From NCBI GenBank assembly GCA_910577315.1, contig CAJTME010000008.1:62001-126000 (forward strand): 64,000 nt of DNA, given 5' to 3'. The notes beneath the pieces are model-generated. The model was not told where the DNA came from. It did not search any database and worked only from the letters and a program-made list of their open reading frames with translations. Below, in pieces: positions 1 to 7,700 of this stretch. The stretch's first letter is position 1. Each line of letters starts with the position of its first letter. A program made the translations under genes and the position numbers. This DNA comes from an uncultured Muribaculaceae bacterium (GTDB lineage: Bacteria; Bacteroidota; Bacteroidia; Bacteroidales; Muribaculaceae).

Positions 1-436
1 TGGCACGGATGATTTCGAGGCTTTCGGGGAGGGTTACGGAGGTGAGCTCGGTGTTGTAGAAGGCGGCGTTGCCGATGATCTGCAGGCGTTCTGAGAACTT
101 GACGGTTTTCACGCCGGTGTCGGCGAAAGCGCTCGAGCCGACGGTCTCGATATAGTTGCCCATGATGACAGAGGTGAGTTCGGTGCATCCGTTGAAGGCG
201 TTGGAGGCGATGGACGTCACTTTGTAGTTCTCGCCTTTGTAGAGGATTTCGTCGGGAATCTCGACTTTCTTGATGGTGTAGTCGTCGCCGCATCCCTGCA
301 CTGAGGCGCGGTGGTTGCTGGTGTTGCAGCTGTAGATGACCTTGTTGATTGTGACTTTTGCAGCGCGTGCCGTCACGGCCGGCATTACGAGCAGGGCCGC
401 CGTAAGGAGAGCGGCCGCAGATTTAAAGAACTTCAT
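1..436 (-). CDS. BspA-type leucine-rich repeat secreted protein, N-terminal part (cut by window edge)
   Basis: The reading frame starts at the ATG complementary to 434-436 and runs off the window. It opens with a signal peptide (MKFFKSAAALLTAALLV, ending near ARA) and then shows LRR_5 (BspA/Treponema pallidum type) repeats of the form AFxGCTELTSVxxxxxIxxVGxxAF, at about residues 70-145. Proteins of this family are exported and are often surface adhesins. A TAnnTTTG promoter box lies 97-104 bases upstream. The C-terminus, and therefore any sorting domain, is outside the window, so function beyond exported LRR protein cannot be judged. Confidence 0.85.
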   Translation of the reverse strand, partial: MKFFKSAAALLTAALLVMPAVTARAAKVTINKVIYSCNTSNHRASVQGCGDDYTIKKVEIPDEILYKGENYKVTSIASNAFNGCTELTSVIMGNYIETVGSSAFADTGVKTVKFSERLQIIGNAAFYNTELTSVTLPESLEIIRA

Positions 437-532
437 GATGATATTGTGTATAACAGAATTGTATTCTCACAAATAAATATAAATGGCTCACAGAATTGAC
501 AGGCTGTTATGAAGCGCACTGTTAATCTGCGG

Positions 533-540
533 CAAAGGTA
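533..540 (-). promoter_or_regulatory. Bacteroidetes-type -7 box for the LRR gene
   Basis: TACCTTTG on the minus strand, with TTG 20 bases upstream (complement of 561-563) as the -33 element. It implies an untranslated leader of roughly 90 nt before the LRR start at 436. Confidence 0.6.
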
Positions 541-574
541 CGAATTTATTTGAACCTGTGCAAGTCGCTCCCGG

Positions 575-1921
575 TCAGGAGTTTTGGATGAGGATGCCGT
601 TGAGGCGGCGGTAGAGGTCGAGGGCGTAGACGTCGGTCATGGCGCTGACGTGGTCGAGGACGGCCTGGATGCGGCCGAAAAGGGTGGGCGCCTGCACATC
701 GTACTGGTCGGGGAATTTTGCCATGAGCAGGCGCGAGTAGTTGAGTTCGGGATGGATGACGGCCTCGGTGAGTTTTTCGAGCAGGAAGGTGATGATGCGG
801 TTGCCGGCGAGTTCGATGTCGACGACGTCGCCCGAGCGGTAAATCTTGCTCCACGACAGGTCGTTGCAGCGCGCGTAGCCCTGACGTTCGAGGTCGGGGA
901 TGTGGTCGAGTAGCGGGCCCTGCATCGTGCCGGCGAGGATGTCGTCCTCGTTGGCGAGGAAAGCCTCGGCGCAGCGCTGCACCAGGATGCCGACCACACA
1001 CGAACGCAGGTAGGCGATTTTTTCGTTGGGGTCGGTGACCATGTCCATGACTTCCCGCATCTTGTCCTGCCGCTCGGGGGGGAAGAACGACAGGAAGGCG
1101 TCGATAACCTCGCGGGTCGACAGAATCTTGAGCTTGTGGGCGTCCTCGATGTCCATCACCTCATAGCAGATGTCGTCGGCGGCCTCGACTATGTAGACCA
1201 GCGGGTGACGGGCATAGCGTGTTTCCCCGCCGGGGCCGGGGAGGGGCAGCAGGCCCAGTTCGGCGGCGACTTTCTCGAAGTCGGCTTTTTCGGAGGTGAA
1301 GAAGCCGAACTTGTTTTTAGAGGCGAGGCGGCTTTCAAAGGGGTATTTGACGATTGAGGCGAGGGTTGAGTAGGTCATGGCGAAGCCCCCGCGGCGGCGT
1401 CCCTTGAACTGGTGGGTGAGGACGCGGAAGGCGTTGGCGTTGCCCTCAAAGTGGGTGAGGTCGGCCCACTCGGCCTCGCTGAGCTGGGGCTGGAGCGCCT
1501 TGCCGGCGCCCTCGCTGAAAAATGTCGAGATGGCTTTCTCGCCCGAGTGGCCGAAGGGTGGATTGCCGAGGTCGTGGGCGAGGCAGGCGGCGGCGACGAT
1601 GTCGCCGATGTGGTTGAAGGCCTCGAGCCAGTCGGCGCCGGCATAGCGGGCGCGCAGCCCGGTGGCAATCTCGTCGGCCATCGACTTGCCGACGCAGGCC
1701 ACCTCCATCGAGTGTGTGAGGCGGTTGTGGACGAAAATGCTGCCCGGCAGGGGGAAGACCTGGGTCTTGTTCTGCAGACGCCGGAAGGGCGAGGAGAAGA
1801 CGAGGCGGTCGTAGTCGCGGCGGAAGTCGGTGCGTATTCCGTTCTTGCGCGGGTCGTGGTAGTCTTCGAGGCCGAAGCGTTTGTCGCTTATCAGGCGCGG
1901 CCATTGCATTTTCATTTCCAT
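575..1921 (-). CDS. dgt: deoxyguanosinetriphosphate triphosphohydrolase (dGTPase)
   Basis: The 448-residue protein has the HD-domain signature of dGTPases: NRLTHSMEV (His70), then CLAHDLGNPPFGHSGEKA with the His116-Asp117 doublet and His125. The family hydrolyses dGTP to deoxyguanosine and triphosphate and so limits the dNTP pool. The N-terminal RRDYDRLVFSSPFRRLQNKTQVFPL block is also typical. The gene lies 111 bases downstream of the ppiD-like gene on the same strand, with a strong terminator between them. No close promoter box was seen. Internal Met codons at residues 3 and 5 are possible alternative starts. Confidence 0.93.
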   Translation of the reverse strand: MEMKMQWPRLISDKRFGLEDYHDPRKNGIRTDFRRDYDRLVFSSPFRRLQNKTQVFPLPGSIFVHNRLTHSMEVACVGKSMADEIATGLRARYAGADWLEAFNHIGDIVAAACLAHDLGNPPFGHSGEKAISTFFSEGAGKALQPQLSEAEWADLTHFEGNANAFRVLTHQFKGRRRGGFAMTYSTLASIVKYPFESRLASKNKFGFFTSEKADFEKVAAELGLLPLPGPGGETRYARHPLVYIVEAADDICYEVMDIEDAHKLKILSTREVIDAFLSFFPPERQDKMREVMDMVTDPNEKIAYLRSCVVGILVQRCAEAFLANEDDILAGTMQGPLLDHIPDLERQGYARCNDLSWSKIYRSGDVVDIELAGNRIITFLLEKLTEAVIHPELNYSRLLMAKFPDQYDVQAPTLFGRIQAVLDHVSAMTDVYALDLYRRLNGILIQNS

Positions 1922-1967
1922 ATTGCTTCTTTTGGGAGTTGGGCGGGAGGAGGTCAGATAAACGAAA

Positions 1968-2014
1968 AACGGACAAGCGCGTCGAAAGGTTTGCCGTGCG
2001 CTTGTCCGTTTTTT
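1968..2014. terminator. bidirectional rho-independent terminator
   Basis: A perfect 13-bp stem (1968-1980 with 1998-2010) is followed by TTTTTT on the plus strand and by GTTTTT on the minus strand. It ends the ppiD-like transcript before dgt. Confidence 0.85.
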
Positions 2015-2032
2015 GGTGGGGAGGGGAGGCGT

Positions 2033-4150
2033 TTATTCGCCGAAGCCCTGGATGAAGTTGAGGCTGGAGTTCTCAACCTTGTTCTTGCCGAGCAGCAAGG
2101 TGAAGCGCTGGAAGTCCTGCATGGGACGGCGTCCACCGATGCCGAGCTGGCGGTTGAACTGGTTGGCGTATTCCTCAAATGTGTATTCGCGGTTCTGGTT
2201 GTCCTGGCCGGTCACGACGAACACGACCACGGCGTTGTTGCCTTCGACGGGGCCAACGAGCTTGCCCTGTTCGGCGGCTGCGACTGCACCCTGGAGGGCG
2301 CTCTCGCCGTAGCCGAGGGTTGCGAGCATGGGCGCGTTGAACATTGCGTCGCCGTTCTGGGCTTCAACACCCATCAGCTTGGCATATCCTGCCACGTCCT
2401 TGGCTTTGCCGGCATATTCGGCGATGAGTTTCTGGGCCTTCTTGTCCTTGAGGGCCTTTGCGTTGACCTGGTCGGCGATGAGGTCGGCGTCGAAGGGGAG
2501 GTATTCGCCGTCATAGATGCCCTTGACGGCGGCGGTGAGCAGGTAGGTCTGCTTGTTGTCCTGGTAGACGGGCATCACCTGGCCCTTCTTGGCGTTCATA
2601 ATCCACTTGACGGCGGGACGCGAGTCGGTGGCGTTGGCCACGTGCGAGCTCGAGTTGCTGACTGCGCCGCTCATGACGGTGTAGCCGGCTTCGGCGGCGT
2701 TGGCTGCGAAATCGGCGGCCGACGAGTTGTTGGACACGAAGGTGTTGAGGTCGGTCGAGAGTTTCGAGAGGGTCTCGTTTGAGGGGTCGATGGTGTAGTC
2801 GATGGTTGCGATTTCGTAGACGGGCACGGGTGCGTGGCGGCGGTTGATGCGGTAGAGGGTGCTGACGGGGTTGCCGTTGACGGTGTCGCTGAGGATGAAG
2901 GCGGTGCCGAGGGCGTTGTTTTCAAGGGCGGCCTTGATGTTCTCGGGGATGCCGGGGGCGGCGAGGGTGGTCCAGGTGGAGTCCTGACCGCCGATGTTCT
3001 GACCGTCGATGAGGTCTGCGAAGCTCTTGCCGGCGTTCACTTCGGCCAGGAGCGAGTCGAGGCTGCCGCCGTCGGCGCGACCGAGCATCGACACGTTGAT
3101 TGAGTCGACCTCATTTTTCTTGCCGAGGAGTTTCACGAGGGTGTATTTGTCGCCGATGTTGTTGAGCAGCACGGCTTTGCCAACCGATGCGGTGTCGACG
3201 AAGGCCTGGAGGCGCTTGTCGGTCATCTGCGAGCGGGGAGCGGTTGCGTTGGATACTACGAAGCGCGAGTTGGCGGCCACCATGTCGGTGCCTTCGGCCG
3301 AGTTGAGGGCGGCGAGGGCGTTCTCGACTTCCTGGGTGCCGGCGACGCGGTCGGCCTGCGAGGGCTCGATGCGCACCATGATGTAGTCAATCGAGCGGAC
3401 GGGCTCGGTGAGGCGGTACTGGGCCATGTCCTGCTGCCAAGCGGCGCGGCGGTCGGCATCGGTCACTTCAACCTGGTCGTCGGTCACCGACGAGATGGGT
3501 TTGGCGGCATAGGTGATGTGGCGGGTTGTTGCCACGTCGTTGAAGAGGTTCTGGGCGTCGAGTTCGTTGGCGGTGAAGAGTCCGGCGACGAGGCGGTCGA
3601 ACTTCTCCTGGAGCATGGTGTTCTCGATGTCCTGCTCGATGGCGGCCCAGTATTGCTTGAGCTGGTTGCCGGCTTCGGCGGGAAGGCCGTATTTCTGGGG
3701 GTTCATCATAGCGTCGTAGACAGCCTGTCCCGAGGGAGCGGGGAGGCCGAGCTGCTGCGACATGCCGTAGATGAACTGCTGTGCGGCGGGGTGGGGAGTT
3801 GCGCCGGTGAGGGCTTCTGAAAGCTCGGCGTCAGTCACGACGATGCCGAGGTCGTTGTATTCGTTCTTGAGCATCTTCTCAAGGAGGAGCTGCTGGAGCA
3901 CCTGCTGGGAAAGCTCGTCGCTGTCGGCCTGGCGCTGTGAGCGCTGCTGCTGTTCGCTGACGGCGTTCATGCGGGCCTGGTAGTCGTGATAGTCCACCTT
4001 GGCGTTGCCGGCCTTGGCCATGGTTGTTCCGCCGCCGAAGTATGTGCGGCCCGAGGTGAGGAAGTCACCGAGGATGAAAGCAAGGAGCGCCACGATGATG
4101 ATGACGAAGAGCAGCACAGACTTGCTTCGGATTTTTTCAAGAGTTGCCAT
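2033..4150 (-). CDS. PpiD/SurA-like periplasmic peptidylprolyl isomerase (foldase)
   Basis: This 705-residue protein begins with a short cytoplasmic segment and one membrane anchor (about residues 12-31, LLFVIIIVALLAFILGDFL). A SurA_N-like chaperone region follows (about 45-260, with repeated QQ/LLLEKML helices) and then parvulin-type rotamase sequence around 340-460. The architecture matches PpiD, an inner-membrane-anchored chaperone that helps newly exported outer membrane proteins fold. The length is somewhat above E. coli PpiD. A TATCTTTG promoter box lies 77-84 bases upstream. Whether it is an active isomerase cannot be decided by eye. Confidence 0.85.
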   Translation of the reverse strand: MATLEKIRSKSVLLFVIIIVALLAFILGDFLTSGRTYFGGGTTMAKAGNAKVDYHDYQARMNAVSEQQQRSQRQADSDELSQQVLQQLLLEKMLKNEYNDLGIVVTDAELSEALTGATPHPAAQQFIYGMSQQLGLPAPSGQAVYDAMMNPQKYGLPAEAGNQLKQYWAAIEQDIENTMLQEKFDRLVAGLFTANELDAQNLFNDVATTRHITYAAKPISSVTDDQVEVTDADRRAAWQQDMAQYRLTEPVRSIDYIMVRIEPSQADRVAGTQEVENALAALNSAEGTDMVAANSRFVVSNATAPRSQMTDKRLQAFVDTASVGKAVLLNNIGDKYTLVKLLGKKNEVDSINVSMLGRADGGSLDSLLAEVNAGKSFADLIDGQNIGGQDSTWTTLAAPGIPENIKAALENNALGTAFILSDTVNGNPVSTLYRINRRHAPVPVYEIATIDYTIDPSNETLSKLSTDLNTFVSNNSSAADFAANAAEAGYTVMSGAVSNSSSHVANATDSRPAVKWIMNAKKGQVMPVYQDNKQTYLLTAAVKGIYDGEYLPFDADLIADQVNAKALKDKKAQKLIAEYAGKAKDVAGYAKLMGVEAQNGDAMFNAPMLATLGYGESALQGAVAAAEQGKLVGPVEGNNAVVVFVVTGQDNQNREYTFEEYANQFNRQLGIGGRRPMQDFQRFTLLLGKNKVENSSLNFIQGFGE

Positions 4151-4226
4151 TGATTTATTTAGCGTTTTAAATTATTTTTTCCTTGAACCGGGGGTGTGTG
4201 GTAATGGATTTTGCGGTTTAAGCGCA

Positions 4227-4234
4227 CAAAGATA
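4227..4234 (-). promoter_or_regulatory. -7 box for the ppiD-like gene
   Basis: TATCTTTG on the minus strand fits TAnnTTTG. No convincing -33 TTTG at 19-20 bases was seen. Confidence 0.5.
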
Positions 4235-4321
4235 CGCTTTTTTTCTGCAAAAATAAAACATCTGGCCATAAAAAAGGCAAAACGGGGCTAAAAAGGCGGG
4301 ATTGAGGGAGCCGTACATGAA

Positions 4322-4374
4322 TTTTCAGGCTGCGCTTGCCTGGCGGTTGACGCCACGCAAGCACAGCCTGAAAA
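4322..4374 (-). terminator. long hairpin terminator after the serpin gene
   Basis: A long inverted repeat of about 24 bp with three mismatches and a GTTGA-type loop lies directly downstream of the serpin stop codon. Its outer arms are TTTTCAGGCTG and CAGCCTGAAAA. Confidence 0.75.
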
Positions 4375-4393
4375 TCAAAGCCGAAAGAGAGCA

Positions 4394-5653
4394 TCAGAGG
4401 TTGCAGATGCGGCCGGCCATGAGCGTCAGGCCTGAGTTGTGGTCTGTGATGAAGAAAATGAAAGGCCGGTCGAAGGTTATATTTATCTCCTCGGGGTCTG
4501 GATGTTCCTGTGGACCCGGCAGTATGTTGTCCTCCTTCACGACTGTCGCTGCTCCCATTTCGATTCCGTTTTCGTCGGTGCTTATTGAGGTTTTATGGAG
4601 GATTTCTGTCTGCGAAATCCGTTCAATTCCCATATTGCTGAGCATGGAGAATTGCGGAATTCCGAGGTGGGATAGGACGGTCATCAGGTCAATGTCGGCT
4701 GTGGCGGTGAATCGCGGCAGGTCAATGTGCAGGTTTGCGAATACAGGGGTGGCTTCTTCCTTTAAGGCGCTGAACGAAATCCCGCGGGACAGCTCGTCGG
4801 AAGATATACCGTCTTTTGGGAGCACTAATGTCATTGTGTGTGCTCCCTGGAAAGGCAGGGTGACGATGCGGGCGCGGTCGGTCTCTGAGTAGTTTAGACA
4901 TTCCCGCATGTCCTTGTGCATCATCGGTACCGAGACGGTTTTTTTCGTGCCGGCGAAGTCTCTGTCGACCGTGAGGCTCTTGTCGAAAGCCGAGTCCCAG
5001 TTTGCGCTGAAATAGAACGCATTGGCCAACAATACCAACGTCTCCCGGTTGACATTCGGAGCCATGTCGTTTATCAGGTTGCCGGTTTTCAACGCACACC
5101 AGCTTCTGATGATGTCTTTTGCCTCGATGGCGCTGAAGTCGAGTCCTGTTACCTCGCCGTAATAATTTTTGTTTATGTCGGAGGCAAATTCGGGATTGAT
5201 CGAGAAGTCGCTGTTGTACCAGACGGAATTGGCGATTGACATCGTGGCTCCTGAGTTTTTCAGGCACAGGTTGGGAATGATTTTGCTGTAGGCCGAGTTG
5301 ACGGCGTCGATGTTGTCATAGCCGACTAGCCGGGCTATTTTGCCGGCGGTGGCGTCATCACAGATGTTTGCCTTCATCGCCAGGGCCATTGCCGCGCTGA
5401 GCGGAGACATCAGCATGTTTCCGTCGGCATCGGTGAAGACCTCCTGATAATGCTCGGCCGCTGTGTTGAACAATACCGACGAAAAATCTTCCATGCGGGC
5501 CATGGCGTCGCTTTCGTCCTGATTCAATATCTGTATTTCATCGGTTGATGGTATTTGCTGGATGTCCCCGTTGAAACCAGCTGCGCCGTCGTTGCTGCAT
5601 GCCGACATTGCCAGTAGACCGGCAACAGATAGGAGCACAAGAGTCTTTTTCAT
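4394..5653 (-). CDS. serpin-family lipoprotein
   Basis: The 419-residue product has a lipoprotein signal (lipobox around Cys19) followed by a full serpin fold. Conserved landmarks include PLSAAMALAM, NAFYFSANWDSAF and the C-terminal FDRPFIFFITDHNSGLTLMAGR. The reactive-loop hinge is ENGIEMGAATVV (residues 361-372). It keeps the P15 Gly and small residues at P11-P9 expected of an inhibitor, but has Ile at P14 where Thr or Ser is usual. It is predicted to sit at the cell envelope and inhibit serine or cysteine proteases. It lies just downstream of a C10 cysteine peptidase on the same strand but has its own promoter (TAATTTTG at 5682-5689). Confidence 0.93.
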   Translation of the reverse strand: MKKTLVLLSVAGLLAMSACSNDGAAGFNGDIQQIPSTDEIQILNQDESDAMARMEDFSSVLFNTAAEHYQEVFTDADGNMLMSPLSAAMALAMKANICDDATAGKIARLVGYDNIDAVNSAYSKIIPNLCLKNSGATMSIANSVWYNSDFSINPEFASDINKNYYGEVTGLDFSAIEAKDIIRSWCALKTGNLINDMAPNVNRETLVLLANAFYFSANWDSAFDKSLTVDRDFAGTKKTVSVPMMHKDMRECLNYSETDRARIVTLPFQGAHTMTLVLPKDGISSDELSRGISFSALKEEATPVFANLHIDLPRFTATADIDLMTVLSHLGIPQFSMLSNMGIERISQTEILHKTSISTDENGIEMGAATVVKEDNILPGPQEHPDPEEINITFDRPFIFFITDHNSGLTLMAGRICNL

Positions 5654-5681
5654 ATTTGTGATTTTTTTTGGTTATTTATGG

Positions 5682-5689
5682 CAAAATTA
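5682..5689 (-). promoter_or_regulatory. -7 box for the serpin gene
   Basis: TAATTTTG on the minus strand, with TTG 20 bases upstream (complement of 5710-5712). The serpin can therefore be transcribed separately from the peptidase. Confidence 0.6.
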
Positions 5690-5722
5690 ATACATGTCTT
5701 GTACTAATGCAATAGTTATGCC

Positions 5723-7063
5723 TTAAATTTTTAAAGTATATCCGTAAACCACCATGTAATATATACCGGAGTTGAGGTTGATGTCTTGGTGGCCGCCGTC
5801 ATAAACATCATCATATTCCAGGGCATAAGCCGGATTGAACATGTTAGTCAGGAAATAACCGTTGCTGTTTCCGCTCCACCCCCAGTTGAAGTGCAGATAG
5901 CTTTTGAGAGTATCGCGTACGGATACAGGCATGTACATGTATTTGCCGACATCATCGAGATATGTCCATCTATATTCGGTTATCTTCATCCCCAGTTGCC
6001 ATGTTCCGTCAGCAACCCAGGCGTGTCCTATCGAGGTGGTGTTTTCAGCACCACGTACATAAGCAACCGAGTTTTTCAATTTGATTAACGAATTAAATAG
6101 GTTCTCGCCGGAATTTCCTGTGGAAAACTGCTGTTTTGGGAGAAGCGTTTTTAAAGTGGCTATGTCTGCGGCGGTAGTAGTGCTTGTCGCGTTGGGGTTG
6201 GACGTATCTGCATTGGACAAGTGCCCTATTTGACGAACTAAGCGGCCTATTGTCCTGTGGGTTGCCGTGGAGGCATAGCATCCTTGTAAGTGACTTTGGA
6301 TGTCGTCTGAAGGCTTTCGTATACTTCTCGTATGTTTTTTGATCTCCGTCCAATTAAGGCTCTCGCTTGCAATATCATGATTGAGGTAGGTATACGAGAT
6401 TGAGGTTGGCGTCTCGTAATAAGACAGGATTTGTGCGATGGCGGTCGGGCCGCAGCCCGATATGGAATTTGGAGAATACATTCCTTCCGGCCAGTATTGA
6501 TTCCATCTTACTTTAATCGAAGGTGTGGTTTTTGGAGTTGGGAAAACAGTGTCGGCATACCAGCTCAAAATAAAGTCCACAGGCCCGTCTGGGTCGGGAA
6601 TCGTTGGCTTGGTGGGCCCCATTGAGTATAGTTTGGCACAGTTTAGCGCGAACTGGAAGGATTCGTTTGCTTGGGTCTCAGGGCTGTCGAATGATCCATC
6701 GTCTATTAGTGCGAGAAGTGGTTCTACACTGCGCGAAGCTGATACGATGGCAAAGCCTTGCCCTTCATCAAAATCAACTGCGTACATAAGCGTATCGGAC
6801 TCACCGCGGGAAGTATGGCTGACGATAGGTTTGACAGATGAGGTTCCGCGGATTGTACGTTCAGAACGGCCTTCACCGGCTTCGTTGGCAACTGCCATTT
6901 CTGCAATGGAAATTGCTTCGGCTGGGGTACGGAGAAGGGTGGGTTGCGTCTCGGCAGCCGGGGTGTCCGGCTCGGAGATGGCGGGCGCCATATCGTCTTG
7001 CGCGCAGCTGACGGCGGCAATAGGGATAAGGGCGATGAAAAGACTGCGTAATAGCTTTTTCAT
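5723..7063 (-). CDS. C10 family (streptopain-like) cysteine peptidase, lipoprotein
   Basis: The 446-residue product starts with a lipoprotein signal (AVSC, Cys20). An inhibitory propeptide-like region follows (about 42-150, with YAVDFDEGQGFAIVSASR as in SpeB prodomains). The catalytic domain has SGCGPTAIAQIL (catalytic Cys204), GHAWVADG (catalytic His347) and the HFNWGWSGNSNGYF Trp-Gly motif near the C-terminus. Family members are secreted or surface proteases made as zymogens; Bacteroides homologues occur with small inhibitor genes. Upstream (76 bases) is a 121-residue Ig-like secreted protein and downstream a serpin, which suggests a protease-control cassette. Confidence 0.92.
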   Translation of the reverse strand: MKKLLRSLFIALIPIAAVSCAQDDMAPAISEPDTPAAETQPTLLRTPAEAISIAEMAVANEAGEGRSERTIRGTSSVKPIVSHTSRGESDTLMYAVDFDEGQGFAIVSASRSVEPLLALIDDGSFDSPETQANESFQFALNCAKLYSMGPTKPTIPDPDGPVDFILSWYADTVFPTPKTTPSIKVRWNQYWPEGMYSPNSISGCGPTAIAQILSYYETPTSISYTYLNHDIASESLNWTEIKKHTRSIRKPSDDIQSHLQGCYASTATHRTIGRLVRQIGHLSNADTSNPNATSTTTAADIATLKTLLPKQQFSTGNSGENLFNSLIKLKNSVAYVRGAENTTSIGHAWVADGTWQLGMKITEYRWTYLDDVGKYMYMPVSVRDTLKSYLHFNWGWSGNSNGYFLTNMFNPAYALEYDDVYDGGHQDINLNSGIYYMVVYGYTLKI

Positions 7064-7139
7064 AGACGTTAATTTTTTAAGGGTGATAATTTTAGGGTTG
7101 ACAACCTGGTGATGTTGAATTTGGCGGGGAGGTGGCGGA

Positions 7140-7505
7140 TCAGTCGATGGCGAAGATTGCCTCGTAGGTGTTTTCGGCGGTCTTGATTGTCAGGGTGTAG
7201 GTGGCGGGGACAGAGCCGATGGTGTGGAGCGAGGGCTGGGTGGCTGTGGAGAAAGTCCACGAGTCGCGTTCGCCAGTAAAGAGGTTTGTGAGAGTGGCGG
7301 TAGCCATGCCCTCGTATGAGTCGAAAGAGAGGCTCAGGACGCCGTCGCGGTAAAAGCCGGTGACGGAGTTTTCCTCGTCGTGTGGGCGGTTTGGTTTGTT
7401 TGGGTTTCCTTTTTTGATGAACGGAAGTTGGGTTGCTCCATCATCAGCATAGGCTGGGATAGCACCTGCGCATATTGCAACTCCAATGATAAGAAAGGCT
7501 TTCAT
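7140..7505 (-). CDS. small secreted DUF3244-like Ig-fold protein, possible protease inhibitor
   Basis: This 121-residue product has a cleavable signal peptide (to about residue 21, AYA). A single beta-rich domain follows, with LSLSFDSYEGMATATLTNL and a C-terminal YTLTIKTAENTYEAIF strand pair, the pattern of the Bacteroidetes DUF3244 immunoglobulin-like family. It is first in a probable operon with the C10 peptidase. Small beta-barrel inhibitors are known next to C10 peptidases in Bacteroides, so an inhibitory or escort role is plausible, but this is inference from position only. The promoter is at 7536-7567. Confidence 0.75.
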   Translation of the reverse strand: MKAFLIIGVAICAGAIPAYADDGATQLPFIKKGNPNKPNRPHDEENSVTGFYRDGVLSLSFDSYEGMATATLTNLFTGERDSWTFSTATQPSLHTIGSVPATYTLTIKTAENTYEAIFAID

Positions 7506-7535
7506 TGCTGTAAAATTTTAGGTTTTAACATATCG

Positions 7536-7567
7536 CAAAATTACGAATGAAAAGCCGAGTGACAAAA
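7536..7567 (-). promoter_or_regulatory. promoter of the DUF3244-like/C10 peptidase operon
   Basis: The -7 TAATTTTG (complement of 7536-7543) and -33 TTTTG (complement of 7563-7567) are separated by 19 bases. The surrounding 7506-7700 is AT-rich and holds no other gene. Confidence 0.65.
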
Positions 7568-7700
7568 TTTTAGGACAGATTTTATTTATTCAAATATATG
7601 CTAACTTATTGAAAATCAAGGGCTAATTACAATATCTTTTATTTACACCTAAGTGTTTGATATTCAATGATATGCGTATAATACGTTGTGCGTTAATCTG

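Noticed and set aside
1412..2782. 456-codon plus-strand open frame across dgt and the ppiD-like gene
   Set aside because: It is antisense to two clear genes and has a composition typical of the complementary strand of GC-rich coding DNA (Val/Gly/Glu-rich); no family pattern.
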